From Oscillospiraceae bacterium (GTDB lineage Bacteria > Bacillota > Clostridia > Oscillospirales > Oscillospiraceae), in assembly GCA_015067975.1 (NCBI GenBank), contig SVLK01000005.1, positions 33,357 through 97,356 of the forward strand: a stretch of 64,000 bases of DNA, read 5' to 3'. The notes under the pieces were generated by a model that saw only the letters and a list, made by a program, of their open reading frames with translations, had not been told where the DNA came from and did no database searches. Of the stretch, positions 63,962 through 64,000 are shown piece by piece (the stretch's first letter is position 1; the number at the start of each line of letters is the position of its first letter). Position numbers and translations under genes: made by a program.

Positions 63962-64000
63962 TGCAATTTGGGCATGACAAGTAAGCGGATTGGAAAATCC

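Noticed and set aside
1-64000. CRISPR arrays, insertion sequences, prophage or attachment sites
   Set aside because: No spaced repeats, transposase, integrase or phage genes are visible; tRNA genes have no flanking integrase or repeated 3' ends.

Overview
The window comes from a low-to-moderate GC Gram-positive, spore-forming anaerobe of the Clostridia, most likely an Oscillospiraceae/Ruminococcaceae-type gut bacterium. This is inferred from gene content, not from a database search. The signs are the sporulation genes yqfC/yqfD and a ylbJ-like gene, the phoH-ybeY-era-yqzL-recO order of Firmicutes, reverse rubrerythrin and ferritin, a sortase-anchored surface protein, an HPr with both His15 and Ser46, and strong AGGAGG ribosome sites throughout. 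Leucine TTA/CTA and serine TCA codons are so rare that many genes carry long in-register antisense ORFs. Almost everything looks chromosomal; I see no phage, transposase, CRISPR array or rRNA.

Layout. 1-8.9 kb: two CobW-type GTPases (the first cut by the window edge), cytidine deaminase, an asymmetric heterodimeric ABC exporter, tRNA-Leu, a small P-loop protein, glucose-6-phosphate isomerase and a DacF-type D,D-carboxypeptidase. 9.0-17.3 kb: tRNA-Gly, then a consensus promoter driving a 2592-residue surface adhesin (VWA, DUF11-like domains, nine pilin-type isopeptide domains, sortase signal). 17.4-28.1 kb: isochorismatase-like hydrolase, pyridoxal kinase, FtsH, a SpoU-type methyltransferase, a membrane protein that looks like a P-type ATPase stripped of its catalytic motifs, an amidase with an overlapping leader ORF, and an EF-G paralogue. 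28.2-30.3 kb: a peroxide/iron module (PerR-like regulator with Fur-type boxes, reverse rubrerythrin, ferritin). 30.4-33.8 kb: M42 peptidase, a FUSC/ArAE-like membrane protein, and an FMN-riboswitch operon (RibU-like ECF S component, FMN-binding split-barrel protein, small membrane protein). 33.9-40.5 kb: nucleoside use: deoC, deoD, then a BMP-family lipoprotein with its ABC ATPase and two permeases. 40.5-49.4 kb: ylbJ-like, yqfC, yqfD, phoH, ybeY, small membrane protein, era, yqzL, recO, mutS2, HPr. 49.5-56.9 kb: a C-terminally short pyruvate kinase overlapping uvrC, nudC, recG, folA, thyA. 57.1-64 kb: dicarboxylate/amino-acid symporter, a zinc-ribbon protein behind a MerR-RDD membrane-tethered regulator with a textbook MerR promoter, a hypothetical gene, murI, ywiB-like and argS.

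The genes worth most attention are the MerR-RDD fusion with its 19-bp-spacer dyad promoter, the degenerate P-type ATPase-like protein, the EF-G paralogue with altered G motifs, the leader ORF before the amidase, the domain-truncated pyruvate kinase coupled to uvrC, and the unexplained hairpin element after argS. No clearly new multi-gene system is visible; the novelty is at the level of single genes and control sites. Start codons were chosen by ribosome-site position and often differ from the longest ORF in the track.
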